64,000 nucleotides of DNA from Xiphydria camelus (lineage: Eukaryota; Arthropoda; Insecta; Hymenoptera; Xiphydriidae), in assembly GCA_963678675.1 (NCBI GenBank), contig OY783201.1, positions 19,709,769 through 19,773,768 on the forward strand, read 5' to 3'. Within the stretch, counting starts at the first letter, position 1, and the number at the start of each line of letters is the position of its first letter. A program made the translations under genes and the position numbers. Below the pieces are notes generated by a model. That model did no database searches. It was not told the origin of the DNA and saw nothing but the letters and a program-made list of their open reading frames with translations. Shown piece by piece: positions 34,411-45,259 of this stretch.

Positions 34411-35515
34411 TTATTTAAGTATATATAGCTTTTTTACAAACTCTTATACTAATTTACAGCGATTCCGCTCCTGTGACCTATACCGTTCTTGGCTCGTTTC
34501 CACTCTTATCTATTGCTTTCCCTCGTGCTAATTTCTCGAAATTCTTCGTAATTTCGCATAACTCCAGGCTCGGTTCACCTTTTATCATTTCCACGATTTT
34601 TTCTAATTTCATCCTTCCCTCCCCCTCACCCTCGTAAAGCCTCATTGTCAGCTCTAGTTTTGCCATCGTTTCCTTCCTTGCTGTTTCCCTAACCTTCCCG
34701 TAACTTATTACATGAACTAAATCTTCCTTCCCTTCTCCGCAAATCCTACATGCTTCAACCCCAGCCTTTTTTCCCATATTTACCTACATTTCCGCATCGT
34801 ATACGTGCTTACAGTTCTTTTATCCATCCTGGCCATCTCCTGTCAACCCAAAAGCTCTCTATCTCTACCGTTTGCTTTATTTCTTTGTAGTAGCTACAAT
34901 ACTTGGACCTGTCTATCCTACTCCAATCCCCTTGCAATTCCTGATCTCTTTTAACCTTCATCATTTGCTCCATCTTCTCCGCTAATACATCCTTGTTTTG
35001 CTCTGCTCTCATCATTTCCAATAGTTCACCATCTCCTACCTCTCTGCATAAGTTGGCCGATCGGCTGCCCCATTTAGATGGGTTTTGTTCACTATGCTTC
35101 TCAGCTCTTCCTTCAAACACATATTTGGTCATCTATGATCTTCCATCCCTGGTATTCTCCCTAAATATCTAAGTGCCCTATTTAACTCTCAATTTCTATA
35201 CTTCTTCCTCTTTCCATCCTCCATATGTAGTCCGGTGTATTTCTATCGACCTCTAATCTCATTTTCACCAGTTTAGCTGGCGTTCTTTCTAGGTTCCACC
35301 AATTTCTCAAGCCCCAAATGTCTATACCGTACATCATTCCCGACTTCGCTAGTACTTCCAAAAGGTACAACCTTCTTCTTATATTATTTATTTTAGCTCT
35401 CCTCATAATCCCCCAGGCTATATTTATTGCTTTTTGCGCCTTGTCCGCTATCTCCTTCACATGCTTAGCATGTTCATTCCTTGTTATGAAGTGAAATCCT
35501 AGGTATTTGTAGTTT
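34376..35515 (-). mobile_element. 5'-truncated LINE with (TAC)n-type tail
   Basis: The element lies between two identical 15-bp duplications. On the minus strand it starts inside a reverse-transcriptase ORF (YKYLGFHFITRNEH) and ends with a trinucleotide tail seen as (TAG)n at 34373-34410 on the plus strand. This is the expected structure of target-primed integration with 5' truncation. The type resembles LINEs common in ants and wasps. Confidence 0.92.
34478..35515 (-). pseudogene. LINE reverse-transcriptase ORF, C-terminal part
   Basis: On the minus strand the sequence holds the end of the RT domain and its thumb (IADKAQKAINIAWGIMRR, then LAKSGMMYGIDIWGLRNW). A basic, charged region (SKWGSRSANLCREVGDGELL) follows, and then a zinc-knuckle-like segment (CRICGEGKEDLVH) in a degenerate form. 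Three frames (35515-35182, 35132-34809, 34777-34478) have to be followed because of stops or shifts between them. The catalytic part of the RT lies upstream and was never inserted. It cannot be active. Confidence 0.88.
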
Positions 35516-35530
35516 TACGAGGACAAAGTA
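35516..35530. repeat. LINE target-site duplication, copy 2
   Basis: TACGAGGACAAAGTA, identical to 34361-34375. Confidence 0.93.
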
Positions 35531-35531
35531 T

Positions 35532-36637
35532 TTATTGTACAGACAATGCTTGATTAGTAGGTACATTACTTTCAGACAAATCGGTATCTTGCGAGGTTAT
35601 AGACAGTAGCGGTCGGTGAGTGCTAAAGTATGAAATGTATGCTCGCGTCACAAGGCGGTCGACATGACGTGAAAACATGGCGTCGATACAGGTTGAATTA
35701 TGCGAGATGGAAACGGCTAGATCGTTGTTAACCCAAATACTCCCGAAACTAATTTTTTTTTGAAAAATTATACTTTTATATCTCGATACGAGTAGATTAA
35801 CTGTTTGACAAATGGACATTTCTTATACGTCCCTTTAAAAGGACGGGGTGGTACTATTTAGGTTAAGTTCTAAGGCCCAGGTGTCACGCAGGAAGTTGAG
35901 GAATTCTATACCTTGTAGCGAACGTAAATCGAGATTGAGGTCGCCACTTAGAACGATGGGTATTTCGTGATGCTTGTTTCTTTCACGACGTCAAATACCG
36001 CGGCTTTAAAACTGTAAGCCACGAGACTGAGTTCGAAGAAATCTCATATATTGACAGGTGTAGTGTTTGGTGAAATGTATACCGAAACGAGCAAGGTGCG
36101 TTTTCCATTTACTGTAGTCTCGATCGAGCAAATGTCCCCGACGCAGTTGTGGGCAGTCGATATCCTCTTCACTCCCATCCTAGTCTGGTAGAATTTGAGC
36201 AGACCGTGTTCAATAGATTGCAATGCGTCGGTGTGCTCCATATTTTCGCAGATCGCGACTCCACTGGCATGAACTGTATTTCTCTTGAAACGGGAGACGG
36301 TTCGGAAGCATTGTATTTCTACTAATCGCTCGGAGACAGGATCGAGAGGCGGCGAATTAGACGGAAACGGGGGATAGCGAAAGCCGTTAATCGTCGCTAA
36401 GCGGGAATATTTTTTATCTAGCAGAGATTTATAACAGGTATCGAACACGCGCATACTGCAAGGATTCTCGTCGGGATATTTTTCGCGCATCAAATCGACC
36501 GCTTTGGTCGGCACGTGTTTCATGTCGCGCTGGAACCACAAACGATTGCAAACAGCGCACGAAAGACCGAAACGGTTCTGGTTGAAACGACGATCGAATT
36601 CGTGATCGGCGGCGACGCGTTCGTCGATAATAGTATC
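35532..36637 (-). pseudogene. Helentron-type ORF: N-terminal domain joined to endonuclease
   Basis: The minus-strand frame opens at 36637. It encodes the N-terminal domain of Helitron-like polyproteins (FDRRFNQNRFGLSCAVCNRL, CDTCYKSL-like region, GFRYPPFPSNSPPLDPVSER). It then passes directly into an endonuclease/exonuclease/phosphatase-type domain (KRNTVHASGVAICEN, VNGKRTLLVSVYISPNTT). A stop ends this frame at 36044. Other frames continue it: GDLNLDL near 35930-35950 and ISYFSTHRPLLSIT near 35600. The Rep (HUH) and helicase domains expected between the two parts are absent. An endonuclease domain is a known feature of Helentrons. The LINE at 34376 inserted just beyond its end. Confidence 0.75.
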
Positions 36638-36642
36638 TTATA

Positions 36643-36720
36643 TCATTAGGCGGAAATCCGAGTTTTTTTCAGATTGTGTTTAATTAGGTCGTAGCACGAG
36701 GTATGGTGGGAGGACGAGGC
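36643..36720. repeat. Copy of the 21221 repeat
   Basis: ATTAGGCGGAAATCCGAG and CACGAGGTATGGTG match 21221-21290 in the same orientation. It abuts the truncated N-terminal end of the Helentron ORF. Confidence 0.8.
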
Positions 36721-37216
36721 TCCCTTAACCCTTTATAAGTCATTGGAAAATATATGTCCCACCACTTTTGCAGGAAACGACCTTTGGTTCTTATAATTCC
36801 TAAATAGTTATAATTTATTTCGAATAAAATGACCTTTGGGATAAATATTTCCCGCCCATTTTTTGCAAAAAGAAAACTTTTTTTTTTCAAAATAAACTTG
36901 TATTCGCTATTAGAACTGGTTGTGAAATCTACCATCAAAAGTTTAGCTATAGCTACGTTTGCCCTATGAATGGTTAATTCTGACAGGTGCAAGAAATGAG
37001 TAATTACAATCTGCAACGAACGAAATCGTGCACATAACTGAGGAACGATAGCGAATATCGCGGTGTATGTAGCGAAAGTGGATGATGCAATAATTGTCGC
37101 GATGACGTTATCACTGTAACATCTGAGGTGTCGGTCAAAACGTGACGCATAATTTTCTTGGTTGACCCCCAGCCATAAGACATAAACGTGTCAATACGTG
37201 GAATTATCATTATTGG
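36721..37216. other. No recognised feature
   Basis: AT-rich. Two loosely similar blocks (TATGTCCCACCACTTTTGC and ATTTCCCGCCCATTTTTTGC) suggest an old duplication. No gene is seen. Confidence 0.45.
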
Positions 37217-38136
37217 TAAAGGAGAGTTGCCTATATTGAACCACTTTTGGAAAAACTACTTTAACTTGGAAAGAAAAGAGAGAGAGGAAATGTTATATAT
37301 TGAAATTTTAATATAAACCCAGTGCCACATTGAGATTATGTTACCAGTAAAGAAAATGTCTAACGGGAACAATTTCAATGCAATTAAAAAGTTTGAAAAT
37401 ATTTCGTTAAAAGTTCAATTTAGGAAACCGGTCTCTTAAATTGAACCGACTCTTTCCTACACTGTTAGCTTGCAGAAATCATTTTATTATTGTCTTGATC
37501 CATGTGGGTAATATAGAAACATGTTCTTTACAAAATAACGAAACTTATAAACAACATTAACGAACCAAATCATTTTACACAAGTTAAAAAGACTTGGAAT
37601 ACTGGCCTAGCTAAATGTAACAAACGAAACACTACATAGCCATAGCCATATCATTTTCTGTCCAGAGAGAGAGTCCATATTTGCCTCGCTTGGACAAACT
37701 CCTTGGACAAGTATCTGAAATTGAACCGGTTCAGTATAGGACACGTGAATGGGTTCAATATAGGCAACAATGGACTAGTTTCATTTTTCTAACCAGACTT
37801 TTGTAAAGGACAATAATTCTAAGTCGCAATTATAGGAAAATCTTTCTAAAAGTATGTTATAAATGTTTACAGAGAAGGGAAAATGCTTACCGTTATCTGT
37901 GTTTGAAAAATATCCGCTAATTAAGTTTATAGAAAACTTATATCGAAAGCACTAGAAATACAATTTTTGGTGCACTATCGTTAATACCACATCAAATCGA
38001 ATGACAACTGAGATTACCTACTGACCGGTACTAAGGTTTGAATTTCTACTGATAGATGACGTAAAAATGCTTATTTATTTAAAATAACCAGGAGATTAAA
38101 TTTAGGTACCGGTTCAATATAGGCAACTCTCCCCTA
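37217..38136. mobile_element. Element with GAGAGTTGCCTATATTGAAC ends, 920 bp
   Basis: TAAAGGAGAGTTGCCTATAT then TGAACC at the left is the reverse complement of 38111-38136. Single copies of ATTGAACCG and TATAGGCAAC also occur inside (37720-37770). There is no transposase. Confidence 0.8.
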
Positions 38137-38153
38137 TAGCCTGCATAATTTAA

Positions 38154-38236
38154 CCCTCCATTGGTCGCGTTATTAGATTTTGCCTAACATAACACGCGAT
38201 CTCTTGTGTACTGAAATTAACGCGACCAATGGAGGG
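38154..38236. mobile_element. piggyBac-type MITE, 83 bp
   Basis: CCCTCCATTGGTCGCGTTA and its complement are flanked on both sides by TTAA. TTAA duplication with CCC...GGG ends is the signature of piggyBac-like elements. It shares its ends with 42506-43156. Confidence 0.82.
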
Positions 38237-38284
38237 TTAATGGTATCAATACTGTAATATCTTATGATTGAATATGCTTCTCAG

Positions 38285-38665
38285 TTTAAAGAGGCCAGGC
38301 CCGGCTTTCCCGATTAGCGTTGGTACCTATAGGTACCTTTCAATTGGGAGAACCCAAACCGGGCGTTCCCGATTGATCCTGGTCAGAGGACCCCAGTCAG
38401 GGCGTTCCCGGTTGACACTGGCCTGCATCCCAGTCGGGAGACCCCAAACCGGGCATTTTTTCCCGGTTGACACTGGCTTGCATCCCAGTCGGGAGACCGA
38501 GACCAGGCGTTCACGGTTGACGCTTGATTGGGATACCGAAAAGATCAACCAGAGCGGGATTTCCCGGTCTGATGCTCATCGGGTTCCCGATCAGTATTTC
38601 CAAGTAAGGGGCAGCCCGATCTGGTGCTGGCTAGGAGGGAATGCTCGGTTTAATTTTTACCAGGG
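38285..38665. repeat. Degenerate GC-rich tandem repeat, ~50-bp units
   Basis: About seven units recur with the pattern GGCGTTCCCGGTTGACACTG, CCAGTCGGGAGACC. Two adjacent units near 38395-38510 are nearly identical. The array ends with TTTTTACCAGGGTA. Open frames on both strands are by-products of the repeat. Confidence 0.75.
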
Positions 38666-39054
38666 TAAAAGTGGGATAGGTGCCCCAGTTTCTATTTAAC
38701 TTATTAAACTCAGTTTCTATTAAACTCGATTATCTCAAAACAAAGTGGAGATATACAACAAATTTAGAGTAAACTTTTTATAATAAAAATATAGAGAAGC
38801 ATTTTTTATTTAAACTTTTCTTCCATAACTTCAATTGATTTCAAGATAATCGATTTTGAACTTGCTCTTCAACCGCGTGGGACATGTATTCTACTTTTAC
38901 CCCATGTAAAGTATACTGCCAATTAATCATGGAGTAACGCATGGAAATAAAAAAATGCTCAATATAATATTACGCTATCTGATTTCTACATTTTTTGTAG
39001 TGACCATTTACAATTTTTCTTTTAATAATGTATTCACCCGAACGGTATAGAAAT

Positions 39055-39208
39055 AATGAGGATCAGGAGCGCGAGTTTTTGCCATTAGGGGCGCCACCGA
39101 GACGGAAACCTCAACTTACTGTACTAAATAGGTATACGCACAAATGCGAGTTAGGTTTCTGCCTCAGTACCGCCACCTACCACGCAGTTCTCATATCCTG
39201 ATCCCCAT
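39055..39208. repeat. Foldback element, ~154 bp
   Basis: AATGAGGATCAGGA at the left pairs with TCCTGATCCCCATT at the right. Inner blocks GCGCCACCGAGACGGAAACC and GGTTTCTGCCTCAGTACC pair imperfectly. Confidence 0.75.
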
Positions 39209-39209
39209 T

Positions 39210-40198
39210 GTAATCTAACATATTCATCAAACGTGTTATTCGTTATCGACTTACACCACCTGCCGAGTGAGCGTACTCTTTCTTACGTAAAAAGCATTGG
39301 ACGCTTAGGCTTTCACGAAATTCACGCAGACAACTACGAAGGTGAACCCATTTTTCTGAGAGGACATCCATTTACGAGGAATCGATACCCGTCACCTAGC
39401 AGACCTCTTTGCTACTCTCACTGTCAACGAGAATTGACGCTAATAGCTCTTTGACAATACAAAACAGTATATAAAACATAAAGCGTTCCGTATTTATAGT
39501 GCATCCAATGACGTTGACGTTTTATATTATCGATACCAAGAAAGTTATTGTTTGATATTTAAGGGGTGTCTGCCGAATATTATCGAAAAGCGAAGCTGAT
39601 ACAAATTTGCAGCTGCTCCATTGTTGTCTTTGTTTATTCACGTGCACCAACATAATTTCTAATAAGCAAGACATCATTATTTTGCGTTTCAATAATTAGT
39701 ATTGTCGTAATTTGTTGTGTACGATTATAAAACTAGCGCGCGATTCTCAACCACTATTAGGATGTCTAATAAAACCTTAAATAATCTCGACAGATAACGA
39801 CATTTTTATCGTTACAAGACTCGTTTCGTATATTCATTTTGAATTTACTTAAAACACTTTTCTTAAACTCGATATACAGAATATTTCATCTAACTTGATC
39901 ACTTAAAATATCACGGTTACCTTTCATACTCTTCATACCGCTCAAAGTACAAAAGTGAGTTACGCACTGCATGCGACTATATTTCTCGGACTTAGTCACA
40001 CGTAGACACAGTCTACCTTTATACATATGTATGTATATACCCGTATAGGAACGGCTCTAAAATAACCTAAAAAAGTAAAGGTCCCAATCGGGTTTAGATG
40101 TGAAATCCATAATAGGAACGTCTACATTTATGCCCTATGAAAGTCCACAAATAGAATAATCATGTTTCCACACATGCTAACATTTAACAAGGCCTAAA
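39210..40198. other. No recognised feature
   Basis: One open frame of 73 codons (39233-39454) has no recognisable motif. The rest is AT-rich with ATACATATGTATGTATA-like simple sequence near 40020. Confidence 0.45.
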
Positions 40199-40200
40199 TA

Positions 40201-41025
40201 CGAGGGTATCTCAAATATAAACGGGACTGATTTTTTTTGTCCCTTTAGTATGAAAAGAAACTATGAGCAAAACACACAGAAGTGCATGTCTCCGTGAAGC
40301 AACAGATTATAATCAAGTTTTTGGCCAAAAAGGGGGTAAATCTAACCAAAATTTTGCGGCGATTACAGGCATAGTTCGGGGACAACACCCTCCCAAGAAC
40401 CCGTGTGTTTGCATGGCACAAAGAATTTTCTGGAGGGCATGAAATGGTCAAGAATGAGAGCCACGCTCGCCGCCCAAGGACGAGTGTGACCGAAGCCAAC
40501 ATTGAGGCGGTCCGAAATCACGTTGACTTTCTCCACGATCGACGCACGATTAATGCGTAATATTATTGTGAATTACTGGATGCCACGAAATTTTCATTTG
40601 GAAGGAAAAGGAAGAAGCAATCGGTCACAAGTGTCATTCTTTTGTATGACAACGCCAGGCCTCATGCGGCCAATGCCACAAAGCAAAAATTGGATGCATT
40701 AGGCTGGGAAATGCTGAAATATTTGCCATATAGTCCCGACTTGTCCCCTTGTAACTTCCATCTTTTTGGACCCCTCAAAGAAGCGCTTGGAGGCCAACGT
40801 TTCGACGACAACGACGCGGTGGAAGCATTTTTGTGCTCCTATGGCTACAAGAACGTCCAAAGAGTTTCTACGATGATGGAATAAAAAAACTCCCAATCCG
40901 ATGGGAAAAATTTATTTCTAAGGCGGGAGACTATGTAGAAAAATAATATACGTTTCTAAGCTTAATTATAAATAAAGTTAGAATTTTTTACAAAACGAAT
41001 CCCGTTTATATTTGATACACCCTCG
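40201..41025 (+). mobile_element. mariner deletion derivative, copy 2
   Basis: CGAGGGTATCTCAAATATAA and its complement at the right are flanked by TA (40199-40200, 41026-41027). It has the same structure as the element at 7657-8770, including the same junction after the HTH region, but lacks the nested MITE. It is therefore the reference empty site. Confidence 0.9.
40642..40884 (+). pseudogene. mariner transposase C-terminal remnant
   Basis: The frame reads YDNARPHAANATKQKLDALG (second catalytic Asp), LPYSPDLSPCNFHLFGPLKE, and GGQRFDDNDAVEAF. In the D34D family the position before FHLF is the third catalytic Asp, and here it is Asn. The N-terminal part upstream (from about 40275) is in other frames with stops. 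The first catalytic Asp is deleted. No function is expected. Confidence 0.85.
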
Positions 41026-41045
41026 TAGGTAGACGAAAAAGGGGT

Positions 41046-41212
41046 CTACACTCAAAAAAATTTGGCCACAACTAGAAAATTATAGTAATTGCAGTGATAA
41101 TTTTCTTCGCAATAGCAAGAATTCTTGCTACGCTAGCAATATTTTTCTAGTTGTGTTTTCTAGTTCCAGCTAGAAATATAGCTGGATTAGCTAAATACTT
41201 TTTTCAGTGTAG
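41046..41212. mobile_element. Short element with CTACACTSAAAAAA ends
   Basis: CTACACTCAAAAAAA at the left and TTTTTTCAGTGTAG at the right are inverted. Inner blocks such as ACAACTAGAAA/TTTCTAGTTGT pair. No ORF. CACTG-type ends are not enough to assign a superfamily. Confidence 0.6.
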
Positions 41213-42500
41213 TCTTGCTTTATTGTGGCGGTGATCACAGATCTCCAATAAGCATTTGTTTATTGATACAATTCAATTAAGTTCAATGTAGGAGAGAAAT
41301 TATCATTATTCAAGTCGATTCTCTATAATAAGTATACAAGGATTTTTAAATAAATATATTCAGATAGGTACTTTTTTGAGAATATTAATAATTTTTTACA
41401 ATTTTTTTATGTAGTATGTATTTATAAAAAATAATTTATACTATTATTATTCTTTATTTATTATAAAAAAGATGGGGAATATAATTTTGGAAGTAATGGG
41501 GATCTTTTAGGTGCACCCATTCCAGTGGGTTTTCCATTGATTTTTCCAGTGGTACATTAACTAAACATTTTTCCAGCACTCGGAAAAGTAATACTTTCTT
41601 GTATCTTCTACTGGTAATGCAGTAGAAGTTTTGGGCTCTGTACTTATGTGTTCATAGGAACGTTAAAAATTAATTGACTGGGAATCTAGTATTTCCACTA
41701 AAATTCCCAATAAACTTTTATTGAAATTTCTAGTGGATGATTTGGCTAGAAAATCCAGTTAAAATATATCGATTTTCAACGTCTAGCGGTTATACACTGA
41801 TTTTCAGCATGAAATCACTGAATCGGGTTAAGGGGGTCTTATCGTGTAAAAACTGATTTTCAAGCTCTATTTTTGAAAATTCATTATGAGAAAACTACAA
41901 AAGATTTTTGGACGCAGCTTTTTTGAATGTATTCGTTCATTTTTGAACTTTTTACACTTTTTTTTTTAGTTCATTAAATTCACCCACGTGACTTTAATTT
42001 GTTCTTGACCATCCCCTTGTCAAGAAAGCCCAGGGCACACGGGGTGAACGTTTTTAGAAAAGCCGTTGCTCTTATCGAGTCAATTTTTTTGTTTTTATTT
42101 TCAGCAAACATGTCGCTAACGATAGACACAAGCTTTTTTGGAAATACTGATTGAATAATTTTTTACAGCCATTTGTAGCATACAAAAAATATGATTAATG
42201 TTTGTTATTTATATTAATAAAATCACTTTTAAATTCATGAAAAAAATGATATTACTTTTCGAATAACCCAATAGGTGTAGGCGTAGATGTCAATATTTCT
42301 AATACTTCGTTTTCCAAAGATCTACCGACGAAAGTCTCGTGCTACACACGTCACTCTATCTTCAATGTACACCGAGTGAAAAATATGTTCAGCTGAGTTA
42401 TACGATCAAAGCGATAAATCTATAATTACCTAAATTATAATTTCTACCCTCTATAAATATTTTACAGTAAAATTCACGAAAAAATATTTTAGTTTTAATT
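41213..42500. other. No recognised gene
   Basis: AT-rich. CCAGTGG and TCCAGT words recur at 41520-41760 in both orientations, hinting at an old foldback. No coding signal. Confidence 0.4.
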
Positions 42501-42505
42501 ATTAA

Positions 42506-43156
42506 CCCTCCGTTAGGCGCGCGGGTATATGTAACGCAGGTAGTCGCGCTTGTATCAAATTGATACATCTTAAAAGGCGGTGCATTTTCCTAAAAAGAAA
42601 CATTCTAATGATTCAAAATGTGCATTATAATAAAAAAAAAGTGAAGCATACTTATCAAAGTGTATATATTACAAATAATTACATTTATAATTATACACAC
42701 TGAAGGAAATTATACCTATGTATCGCATAATAGAAAATTCATCGTGGCGCCACGGGCAATTACTGTAAAACTGGCTTGGCATTCAACGTGTTAAATTGGG
42801 ATATTTTAGGTTCAATTAAAAAACACACACAAACCACTGTCTAAAAGCTTCACAAATTTGTTTTAACTACCTAGGTCGCAATGAACGTAACTGAAACTGA
42901 TTCAACAAAACAAACACATTGAGTCGCACGTGTATCAAACTGATACAAATACTACCACCACTCGTCCCTTTTAGGTAGGTAGAGGCTCTGTCGCTGATGG
43001 GCGGGGCTTGTAATTCCACGAAGTTGTTTGAAACACATCTGCAGACAACTACTAAGAATTTCAATATCGTAAGTTTTTGCATTTCTAAGAAATCTGCGTA
43101 AAGCAAAGCCACACACACACATGTATCAATTTGATACACGCGCGACTAACGGAGGG
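42506..43156. mobile_element. piggyBac-type nonautonomous element, 651 bp
   Basis: TTAA flanks both sides (42502-42505, 43157-43160). The ends are CCCTCCGTTAGGCGCGCG and CGCGCGACTAACGGAGGG. GTATCAAATTGATAC-type palindromes occur at about 42552, 42930 and 43123, near both ends. The open frame at 42867-43139 does not look like a transposase. The ends match the 83-bp MITE at 38154. Confidence 0.82.
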
Positions 43157-43160
43157 TTAA

Positions 43161-43472
43161 GTATTGTTACGAATTGATATAATAAAAATAACAATAACTT
43201 GTATTCAATTATAAGTATCATCGTCCGACAGTTAATTCTTCTAATTGAGAATAATATAATTTACAGTCCACTGCATTCATGGAAGCTATACGATATATTT
43301 GAAGATATAGGCCTTGTTCCAATATAGTTGCAATATTGTCGATTTAACTGTTTTCTTTCTTAGTGTAAGTAAATAATCAATTTTTTAAATTGGCGGATAC
43401 CTTTTAAGAGCGATCAGTTTAATAATATATCTCGTAATTAGTTCCACTGTTAACGAGTTGACGCTAAAAAAA
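43161..43472. other. No recognised feature
   Basis: AT-rich spacer between two elements, with no coding or repeat signal visible. Confidence 0.4.
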
Positions 43473-43738
43473 TATATCGTCGTTGGTTTAGGAATATCTC
43501 CTATGTGCACATTTTACCGATTCTGCGATTTTACTATATTTAGTATCAGAAAGTTGGTCCGCTCTGTTTGGTAATATCACCTATGTGCCACATAACCTTT
43601 AAAATGTTTAACATTCAATAATAAATTAAACCTATGTGAGCACTTTTAAAAATTTGTTAACGAAGAACTCCCATGTGCATAATACATACAGCATAGGTTA
43701 TTTGCACATAGGAGATATTCTTAAACCAACGACGATAT
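43473..43738. mobile_element. Foldback MITE, 266 bp
   Basis: ATATCGTCGTTGGTTTA at the left is mirrored at the right. ATCTCCTATGTGCAC-type words recur four times in alternating orientation. Confidence 0.85.
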
Positions 43739-43739
43739 G

Positions 43740-44195
43740 CAAAATGCCTAACGAAATGGCCAATTGTGTGCAGTACACTAAACAGTATTGCCTTTTCGTT
43801 TTTGATAAGAAAAAGGAGTTACAGTTATCTCTAAACTCAATGTTTTCTAAGAAACATAAACTGTAAAAAATTTTAGTAAATCTACTACGTATTTGATATA
43901 CAAAAGTATTGTAAAATTACAAATTTGATGTAGCAAACGCCAATTACTATGAACTAGTAGTAATTTTTCAAAACTATTATAAATAGAAATATACTTTGCT
44001 CGAAAGACTTTTTTATAAAATAGAAAATGTCAGAAATAAATATATAGATGGAAACACTCAATTTTGTATGACCCTTAGATATGTTAACACCTGGGTATAC
44101 TTTCGGTTAAATATTTTTCAAGTTAAGAAGATTTGTATGCTGAATTTCTCTTTCAAATTCAAGCAAAATATGATCTCTATTTTTTAACGTAACGT
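43740..44195. other. No recognised feature
   Basis: AT-rich spacer. The open frames at 43636-43866 and 43996-44187 lack motifs. Confidence 0.4.
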
Positions 44196-44199
44196 ATGA

Positions 44200-45255
44200 G
44201 GGTCATTCTCACGAAAAGCAGACCTTTCTTGTCCGCCCATACAGAATTCAACACGGGGTTACATGTATTATAGAAAACTAAAATCCAATTATCAATTTTC
44301 AGATATTTGTAAAGTAAGTAGAATAATGTTTAATTGCAATCACTCAAAAATTTTTCTTCAATCTTCATGAAAATTAAAGAATTTTACAAACTCGTCTTGT
44401 CCGCCAAAACAATCTCACCTCCGTTACTTTATTGTTAAAATACTATAAATCTCGTAAACACTGCTCCATCTATTCAGGATGTGCGAAAGTATCAATTTAT
44501 ATGTATTGATGATTCAGTAATGTCAAAATCATTGGTAAATCTTGAAATGGTTTGTGATACTTCATAAAACAGGTAAGAAAATATATTTGTTCAAGATCAT
44601 TCCTCACCTCCGTTAGTACATTATAAGAAGACATTATTTATTTAATTTGCTTGTTGACCTGGAGATAAGTAGAACATATCTACAAGCTTCTTTAACACCA
44701 CGCGTACTTTTGATAACCTCAAAATGTTTTACTGTGTAACGGAAATTATCAAACTTTCTCACCTCCGTGAATACTTCTGTTCAAAAATGTTTAACTGACC
44801 AAACTCTCTCCAGTGCAGATCAAAGCACTTAATTTTAATGATACTCCTGATAGTGCTGGATCCTCCTCGAGCTCTAGAAGTAGAGTAGCATGTGGCAAAA
44901 AAATTAGAAGAAAGAATAGAGCCAAACTAAATTTACAAATTAAGTATCTTGAAAATACATTACGTAAAGCAAAAAGACGAGCAAGAAAATATAAAGCGCG
45001 AGCTCAATGACTAAAAAAGCAAACAAAAAGATAATTCCACGAACAAAAGTGAATAATTTGGTCAGTGTCTCATCTCCGTGAAATCCAATTGTAACTTTTT
45101 TGTTAATTTGTGCTTAAATATTATCTACCATCTCGGAAATATAATTGTTTGATGAAAGATTAATTTTATGGATTTGAAAAAGGAAAATCTAAAATTTTTC
45201 CATACTTTTTTTTAAAATTAGAACTGAAATAGTCTGCTTTTCGTGAGAATGACCC
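44200..45255 (+). mobile_element. Element with GGGTCATTCTCACGAAAAGC ends and ATGA target duplication
   Basis: The left end is the reverse complement of GCTTTTCGTGAGAATGACCC at 45255. ATGA lies directly outside both ends (44196-44199, 45256-45259). CTCACCTCCGT words recur four times inside. It contains a small basic ORF. I do not know the superfamily. Confidence 0.78.
44813..45010 (+). pseudogene. Basic coiled-coil ORF fragment of a transposon gene
   Basis: A 65-codon frame with a Ser-rich start (SAGSSSSSRSR), then a dense Lys/Arg stretch (CGKKIRRKNRAKLNLQIKYL, NTLRKAKRRARKYKARAQ) that would form a basic helix. It ends at a stop. In another frame a segment reading IIPRTKVNNLV follows, which I associate with a common arthropod transposon gene of the same layout. 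It is probably the remnant of the gene that once served this element. Not a host bZIP factor as far as I can tell. Confidence 0.55.
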
Positions 45256-45259
45256 ATGA

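Noticed and set aside
34163..34531. 122-codon plus-strand frame
   Set aside because: It runs through a palindrome and then through the (TAG)n LINE tail as poly-Val. Not a gene.
38268..38699. 143-codon frame in the tandem repeat
   Set aside because: The Arg/Ser/Gly-rich pattern follows the DNA repeat unit, and the other strand is open too. No sign of a protein repeat family.
44813..45010. Host bZIP transcription factor
   Set aside because: Basic, coiled-coil-like, but without the Leu heptads and conserved basic-region residues. It lies inside an element with inverted ends.
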